A DNA stretch of 28,325 bases from Bacteroidales bacterium UBA1035. GTDB lineage: Bacteria > Bacteroidota > Bacteroidia > Bacteroidales > Dysgonomonadaceae. Below, piece by piece: positions 23,701-28,325 of the stretch (position 1 is its first letter; each line of letters begins with the position of its first letter). A program made the position numbers and the translations under genes. The DNA is taken from contig DCEG01000005.1 of NCBI GenBank assembly GCA_002316835.1, positions 73,636-101,960 on the forward strand, given 5' to 3'. The notes under the pieces are model-generated. The model was not told where the DNA came from. It was given only the letters and a program-made list of their open reading frames with translations, and made no database searches.

Positions 23701-24879
23701 ATGTTAAAGTCCTTAAGAAACGAAGACTGGACAGCCACGCTTATCGGTGGAGTGATTCTGTTATTTGTAGTGCTAATACCGGATTTTATGAAAAATCCAT
23801 ATGTCCTGTTTGCAGTGATAGCCGTACTCTCTTATTTGGGATATCAATTTATGGGAAAAAAGGATAATGGACAGTTCTTTCTCTCGTTTATTGTCATTTA
23901 TGCCTTGGTGTTGCTGGCCAATCTGATTACAGATATTGCTTTTGTTAAAAAGATGGGCTTAGAATCGGTGTTTTTTTCTGTTCTTATAGGGTTGATAGTG
24001 AGAAATACAATTGGCTTACCTAAATGGATGGAATCTGCAGTGAGAAGCGAATATTACATAAAAGCCGGTTTGGTAATCCTTGGCAGCAGCATACTTTTCG
24101 GAGAAATAATGAAGGCGGGGAGCTTGGGAATGCTTCAGGCAGTGATTGTAGTTTTCAGTGTATGGTATTTTAGTTTTTGGATATCGAGAAAAATGGGTGT
24201 CGATTCTGAGATGTCGATGATGTTATCGAGTTCGGTTTCCATTTGCGGTGTTTCAGCTGCAATTGCTACCTGCGGAGCTATTAAGGGAGACCCGAAAAAA
24301 CTATCTTTCATTGTTTCATTGGTTCTTATTGTGGCTATTCCAATGATGTATATCTTGCCGTTCATTGCGAAATGGATTGGGTTAACTGAGCAAGTTGCAG
24401 GGGCCTGGCTGGGAGGAACAATCGATACTACGGCTGCAGTAGTTGCATCGGGAAAATTTATCGGTGAAACAGCTGAACAATACAGCGTTATCATTAAATC
24501 GGCACAAAATGTATTGCTGGGAGTTGCTGCTTTTGCTATTTCTATTTATTGGTCTTACAAAGGGACAAACACCAATATTCGTCCGTCAGGAAGTGTCTTG
24601 TGGGAACGTTTCCCAAAATTTGTTCTCGGATTCCTTATTGCCTCACTTATTTTCAGCTTTGCTTTTGAACCTTCAGTTGGAAAAAGTCTTTCAAAAGTAG
24701 CTCAACAGTCGCGTGGATTGCTCTTCTCGTTGGCTTTCGTGTGTATTGGTCTTGAAACAAGTTTTAAGGATATTTTCAAAAAAGAAAATTCAAAATATAT
24801 CTGGTCTTTCCTTATTGCTCAAGGATTTAATATCTTTCTGACGCTCATTGTGGCGTGGTTGTTGTTCAAAAGCTTCTAA
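23701..24879 (+). CDS. YeiH-family (UPF0324) membrane transporter, putative sulfate exporter family
   Basis: A 392-aa inner-membrane protein with about ten to eleven hydrophobic helices. Family marks are GLIVRNTIGLP, YYIKAGLVILGSSILF, SSVSICGVSAAIA (conserved Cys), AGAWLGGTIDTTAAVVA and the KSAQNVLLGVAAF block. Members are annotated as putative sulfate exporters, but the substrate is not well established; sulfonate or related anion export are alternatives. It has its own promoter and stands alone, convergent with the downstream outer-membrane protein gene. N-terminal extension before the core helices is slightly longer than in the shortest family members. An SLC13-type anion transporter gene lies 1 kb further on the opposite strand. 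Confidence 0.88.
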   Translation: MLKSLRNEDWTATLIGGVILLFVVLIPDFMKNPYVLFAVIAVLSYLGYQFMGKKDNGQFFLSFIVIYALVLLANLITDIAFVKKMGLESVFFSVLIGLIVRNTIGLPKWMESAVRSEYYIKAGLVILGSSILFGEIMKAGSLGMLQAVIVVFSVWYFSFWISRKMGVDSEMSMMLSSSVSICGVSAAIATCGAIKGDPKKLSFIVSLVLIVAIPMMYILPFIAKWIGLTEQVAGAWLGGTIDTTAAVVASGKFIGETAEQYSVIIKSAQNVLLGVAAFAISIYWSYKGTNTNIRPSGSVLWERFPKFVLGFLIASLIFSFAFEPSVGKSLSKVAQQSRGLLFSLAFVCIGLETSFKDIFKKENSKYIWSFLIAQGFNIFLTLIVAWLLFKSF

Positions 24880-24885
24880 GCTTTT
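24868..24885. terminator. Possible compact bidirectional hairpin between convergent genes
   Basis: AAAAGCT and AGCTTTT with a TCTA loop overlap the stop codons of both converging genes. The stem is short and weak, so this is tentative. Confidence 0.35.
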
Positions 24886-25777
24886 ACCTGCCGGGTCTGA
24901 ACTTTAGTTCCAGTTTAGGTTGCGCCCGCATTTTCCCTGAGAACATATCGCGCACCCAAATCAGGCCGGCCTCAGCACCGACTGTTGGTTGAAACCAATA
25001 TTCTACAGTCCCACCGTAGTGAGTATTATTCATCATCGGCATCATGGGTGCAGCAGGGCGGTTGGTGTTCTGTGAAACAGGAAATCCGCCATAAGCATTC
25101 AAAAACCAATCGTCAGATAGTCGATATCGGGCATGTAAATCTACCAAAACTGCCGATTGATTCAGGTTAAACATATTGGCACTTGTTTGCATATAACCCA
25201 CACTGCCTTCGAGCATCAGATTTCTGCCCGCCAGATACTGCAAATCTGCCGAAACATTCCAGAAAGGAACCACTCCAAAATTTGAGTTATACATGGCCGA
25301 TAATCCTGCATTTACATTAGGTGTGAGCAAATAGCTTGCTCCGGCATTCAAAATATAATAATTGCCTTTCCCGAAAAAGGGTGTTTCCACGAGTCCAAAT
25401 GTAGCTGCAGAATATAGATTCATTCTTGAAATCGGTGAATATGTTGCTATCGCTGTCCGCGATTTGGAATTTATATTGTCTGATCCGGTTCCGTAAAACT
25501 GCACGCCGGATGGACCTGTACGGGGCGAAAGATAAGGATTTATAGAAAAATCACTGAAACGGTTGTATTGAAAACCATCTTTTCCTATTATCGGATGTAT
25601 TGTTGGTATGGTTATGGTAGCACCGTCGGATATCGTTGAATCCGATTGCAGGGGTAATGGTTTGTCAGAAGTAATTTTCAAGCTGTCTTTTTTAATTGGG
25701 CTTTCTTGTGCATTAACAGAAAAAAAACAGAAAAACAAACAAGAAAAAATGACTATCAATATCTGTGGTATCTTCAT
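24884..25777 (-). CDS. Unidentified exported protein, probable outer-membrane beta-barrel
   Basis: A 297-aa protein with a signal peptide (hydrophobic segment ILIVIFSCLFFCFFSVNA, cut before QESP). After a low-complexity linker rich in Ser, Asp and Pro (about 25-70), the rest has short alternating strands with glycine and aromatic residues, such as NAGASYLLTPNVNAGLSAMY and LMLEGSVGYMQTSA, and it ends KLELKFRPGR, like a small outer-membrane barrel. A Met/Pro patch (PAAPMMPMMNN) sits in one loop. I do not recognise the family. It follows the SLC13 gene by 87 bases on the same strand, so the two may be co-transcribed; a link to transport is only positional. Confidence 0.75.
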   Translation of the reverse strand: MKIPQILIVIFSCLFFCFFSVNAQESPIKKDSLKITSDKPLPLQSDSTISDGATITIPTIHPIIGKDGFQYNRFSDFSINPYLSPRTGPSGVQFYGTGSDNINSKSRTAIATYSPISRMNLYSAATFGLVETPFFGKGNYYILNAGASYLLTPNVNAGLSAMYNSNFGVVPFWNVSADLQYLAGRNLMLEGSVGYMQTSANMFNLNQSAVLVDLHARYRLSDDWFLNAYGGFPVSQNTNRPAAPMMPMMNNTHYGGTVEYWFQPTVGAEAGLIWVRDMFSGKMRAQPKLELKFRPGR

Positions 25778-25864
25778 TTGAATCTCATTTTATAAAGTGC
25801 CATAAAATTAGCTTTTTGTTTCTTATAAGACATCTAAATCTTTAAAATCCCTACATAACAAAAG

Positions 25865-27721
25865 TTAAAATGGATAAATTAAAGGTAAAGCCAATACCAT
25901 GACAATCATATAAATCAACTGCAGCGGTAATCCTACCATCATATAGTCCTTAAAAGAATATCCTCCTGGAGACATCACAATTGAATTGGGTGGAGATGCG
26001 TAAGGACTTGCCAGGCACATAACCGATGCGGTTGCCACAGCAAAAAGAAAAGGGTAGGGGCTGATATTCATGTCCTGAGCTGTTTGAATAGCAATTGGAG
26101 CAAATAATATCACGCTGGTAGCGTTACTGATGAACATTGTCAGTACCAATGCTCCAAAATAAAATGAAGCAAGTACCGCATAAGGCCCAAATTCTCCAAT
26201 TGAATTCAACACCATTTCCGAAATCAGGTTAAAAGTGCCTGTTTTATCCATCGCTGTAGCCATGGGAATCATAGCTGCAAAAAAGATAACAGTCTGCCAA
26301 CGAATGGTGTTATAAGCTGTTTCAACGTTTCTGAAGCAACCGAGCAAGATCATGAGCAATGCAGCCAAAGAGATTGCTACTACGGGGGTTAAGAGTTTAA
26401 AAAGAATGGCCAAAACCATTGCAAAAAGAAGGATAGCAGCTGTAGTTGCCTTATGTTCAAGAGTGACTTTTGTGGCCTCCTCAGAAGGTTTTCCCACCAC
26501 TATAAGATCCGATTCTTCGTTGTCTAATTCGTCGATATGTGTCCATGCACCCTGAATCAATAGAGAATCACCCGCTTGAATTTTTTCATTCTGAACTTTG
26601 TTGAGCAGATATTCGCTTTTGCGTTTTATCCCCAGGATATTTACGTTATATCGATTTCGAAATCCTGATTCTTTCACGGGTTTATTGACAAGCTTCGAAC
26701 TCGACAGAACTACAGCTTCAGCAATACCTATATCATCGAATTTCATGGTAAATGCTGCAATTTTCTTGTTGATTTCTGCTTGTGTTGTATCCATCAATGT
26801 TAAGTTATTCTCAGAAGCAAAACGCTCCACATCTGTAAAGTTACCAGTTACATAGATTATATCGTCACCGCCAAGCACTGTGTCAGCTTCTGCCAGTTTG
26901 TGCTGAATCGATTTCAGGAAAGCACCGGTTCCCTGACTTTGAGTTCTTATTTCGAGAATGGATACATTGTATTTTTGAGTAATATTAAGTTCTTTCAGCT
27001 TCAATCCAATAATAGTTGAAGCAGGGTTCATTTTTATCCTGAAAAGGTTATCTGCTAATTGATATTCGCGCATAAGCTCGGTTGGAGATTTTGCTTTACC
27101 GAAACCTGATGACCGTTTCTTTTCGTCTTTTTTTAAAATTTTGGAAGAGTTCCATAAAAAAAACAATCCCACAATCAGTAGAATAAAGCCAATAGGGAAG
27201 ACGGTGAAAAATCCCAATCCTGAGTAGCCCTTCTCAATAAGAACGTTGTTGACAATCAAAATCGGTGGTGTTCCAATAAGCGTCATCATTCCCCCCATGC
27301 TCGATGAGAATGCCATTGGCATCAAAAAACGGCGAGCACTCACATCTGCCTCACGCGTCATGCTAAAAACAATAGGAAGAAGCAATGCTGCAGTACCGGC
27401 ATTTGACATAAAAGAACCTAATCCGGCTGCAAGTATCATGGTGAGAGTGAATAGCTTTATTTCACTCTTCCCTGCAGTTTGTAATAATTTAGTACTCAAT
27501 GTCCTTGCCAGCCCGGTTTGACTTATAGCCCCACTTATAATGAATAGCCCGGCAAGCATCAGAACAATTGGATTTGAGAAACCTGCAATAGCTTCCGCGG
27601 GTGTAAGTATTTCTGTTACAGTTAACCCTAACAACGCTATTAATGCGACTACGTCTGAACGTAGCTTTCCCCAGATAAATAATGTGGCAGTTACAAACAG
27701 GATTACCAGTGTAATTGTCAT
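25865..27721 (-). CDS. SLC13/DASS-type anion transporter with two TrkA-C (RCK-C) domains
   Basis: A 618-aa inner-membrane symporter. The first membrane half (1-190) has the sodium/substrate motif SNAGTAALLLP (106-116) and IGTPPILIV (149-157). The second half (about 425-618) has the matching SNATSVILFAP and SPYASPPNSIV. Two RCK-C domains lie between them in the cytoplasm (about 221-310 and 325-411), each ending in a Gly-Asp-(x)-(I/L)-(I/L) turn (GGDDIIYVTG, AGDSLLIQG). This arrangement is typical of transporters for sulfate, phosphate or dicarboxylates; the substrate cannot be read from the sequence. The YeiH-type gene nearby makes sulfate a reasonable guess. It starts the unit that includes the exported barrel protein. 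Confidence 0.88.
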   Translation of the reverse strand: MTITLVILFVTATLFIWGKLRSDVVALIALLGLTVTEILTPAEAIAGFSNPIVLMLAGLFIISGAISQTGLARTLSTKLLQTAGKSEIKLFTLTMILAAGLGSFMSNAGTAALLLPIVFSMTREADVSARRFLMPMAFSSSMGGMMTLIGTPPILIVNNVLIEKGYSGLGFFTVFPIGFILLIVGLFFLWNSSKILKKDEKKRSSGFGKAKSPTELMREYQLADNLFRIKMNPASTIIGLKLKELNITQKYNVSILEIRTQSQGTGAFLKSIQHKLAEADTVLGGDDIIYVTGNFTDVERFASENNLTLMDTTQAEINKKIAAFTMKFDDIGIAEAVVLSSSKLVNKPVKESGFRNRYNVNILGIKRKSEYLLNKVQNEKIQAGDSLLIQGAWTHIDELDNEESDLIVVGKPSEEATKVTLEHKATTAAILLFAMVLAILFKLLTPVVAISLAALLMILLGCFRNVETAYNTIRWQTVIFFAAMIPMATAMDKTGTFNLISEMVLNSIGEFGPYAVLASFYFGALVLTMFISNATSVILFAPIAIQTAQDMNISPYPFLFAVATASVMCLASPYASPPNSIVMSPGGYSFKDYMMVGLPLQLIYMIVMVLALPLIYPF

Positions 27722-27749
27722 AGAAACAGATTTCCGATGTTATACTTTA

Positions 27750-27757
27750 CAAAAATA
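27750..27757 (-). promoter_or_regulatory. Putative -7 box for the SLC13 gene
   Basis: Reads TATTTTTG on the minus strand, 28 bases before the ATG. No clear -33 TTG. Confidence 0.4.
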
Positions 27758-27861
27758 GTAAAAAGCTTCGGAGAAAAAAATGCAGTTAAAAAATATTGTT
27801 TACTCGGCGGATGAAAGTACTTTTGTAGCAGAAAGTTTATCTGAGAAGTGCTTCTTTTCAC

Positions 27862-27869
27862 TATCTTTG
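27862..27869 (+). promoter_or_regulatory. Putative -7 box for the GH20 gene
   Basis: TATCTTTG, 19 bases before the ATG at 27889, which gives a very short leader. The -33 region has only TTTA. Confidence 0.5.
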
Positions 27870-27888
27870 CCCCAAAATCACAATTCTT

Positions 27889-28325
27889 ATGAACAAATAT
27901 CTTATCCAGTTAATTCTTCTTGTTCTTTTCGCGTGTCAGCAGAAAAATAGTGAGACATCTGAATTAAATCTTATTCCTAAACCCAATAAAATAGAATTTA
28001 GTTCGGGAAGTCTCGATATTTCAAGTGGATTTAATACTGTAACGCAAAACGTTAAACCTGAAGCTGCAGAGAGATTATTAGTCTTCTTAAAAAAGGCTGT
28101 AACGCTTTCTTCTTCAGGTAAGATGTTGCAATTGGTGTTGTTGCCCCAAGTAGAATCACAGTCTGATGAGTTTTACTCGTTGACGGTGAATAAAAAAGGA
28201 GTTCAAATATCAGCTTACAGTGAAGCCGGACTATTTTACGGAATACAGTCTTTGCTGCAGCTTATTGAAAATAAAGATTATATCCCTTGTTTGAGAATTG
28301 AAGATGAACCTCGTTTTGGTTATCG
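27889..28325 (+). CDS. GH20 beta-N-acetylhexosaminidase lipoprotein, N-terminal part; runs off the right edge
   Basis: The first 145 codons are present. A lipoprotein signal (MNKYLIQLILLVLFAC, Cys16) is followed by LNLIPKPNKIEFSSG, which is the opening of the GH20 N-terminal domain, then YSLTVNKKGVQISAYSEAGL and FYGIQSLLQLIE, and finally RIEDEPRFGY, the segment that leads into the catalytic barrel. These enzymes remove terminal N-acetylglucosamine or N-acetylgalactosamine from glycans at the cell surface or in the periplasm. The catalytic Asp-Glu pair lies beyond the window. The ATG at 27889 starts the signal peptide. The assignment rests on the N-terminal domain pattern only. Confidence 0.85.
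   Translation, partial: MNKYLIQLILLVLFACQQKNSETSELNLIPKPNKIEFSSGSLDISSGFNTVTQNVKPEAAERLLVFLKKAVTLSSSGKMLQLVLLPQVESQSDEFYSLTVNKKGVQISAYSEAGLFYGIQSLLQLIENKDYIPCLRIEDEPRFGY

Overview
The window looks like a chromosomal stretch of a Bacteroidales bacterium (phylum Bacteroidota). Evidence: several -7 boxes of the TAnnTTTG type, A/T-rich leaders without strong Shine-Dalgarno sequences, type V (FimA/Mfa-type) pilus lipoproteins, a two-subunit methylmalonyl-CoA mutase, a LytS/LytTR pair beside a carboxypeptidase-regulatory-like outer-membrane barrel protein, and a GH20 lipoprotein. Genus cannot be fixed from the sequence. I see no rRNA, tRNA, transposase, integrase, reverse transcriptase or CRISPR array.

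Layout. 1-888 (-): first 296 codons of aconitase. 1120-2237 (-): AlkD-like DNA alkylation repair protein plus a DUF1801 protein. 2311-3834 (-): secreted two-domain esterase (SGNH plus alpha/beta hydrolase). 3835-4343: gene-free. 4344-11164 (+): type V pilus operon that starts with a broken gene (the start of a DUF3575 gene joined out of frame to the last third of a major-pilin-like gene), followed by three intact lipoproteins, two of which end in lectin-like domains; it closes with a strong hairpin terminator at 11193-11236. 11480-17015 (+): mutA and mutB, separated by a four-helix-bundle (23S intervening-sequence protein family) gene and a UbiA-type prenyltransferase. 17221-18838 (+): CorA and a macro-domain protein. 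18844-23475 (-): outer-membrane barrel protein, LytS-type kinase, LytTR regulator. 23701-24879 (+): YeiH-family transporter. 24884-27721 (-): unidentified outer-membrane protein and an SLC13 transporter with two RCK-C domains. 27889-28325 (+): start of a GH20 lipoprotein.

How the genes work together. MutA and MutB form the B12-dependent methylmalonyl-CoA mutase used for propionate/succinate interconversion. The three pilus lipoproteins would give an anchor and accessory/tip subunits, but the major pilin is missing or broken here. The barrel-LytS-LytTR set looks like one envelope-sensing transcription unit.

Most notable is a repeat architecture in the gaps around mutA, the four-helix gene, the UbiA gene, mutB and corA. 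Short arrays with a 7-base period start just after one gene's stop codon and reappear as the reverse complement just before the next gene's start codon. One family is based on CCAAGAN (between mutA and mutB), another on NNGATTT (between mutB and corA). In one case the paired arms bracket the four-helix-bundle gene almost exactly, giving a 418-bp unit with inverted ends that looks like a small mobile cassette; a second pair encloses only 68 bp of non-coding DNA. This is the best candidate for an undescribed system in the window.
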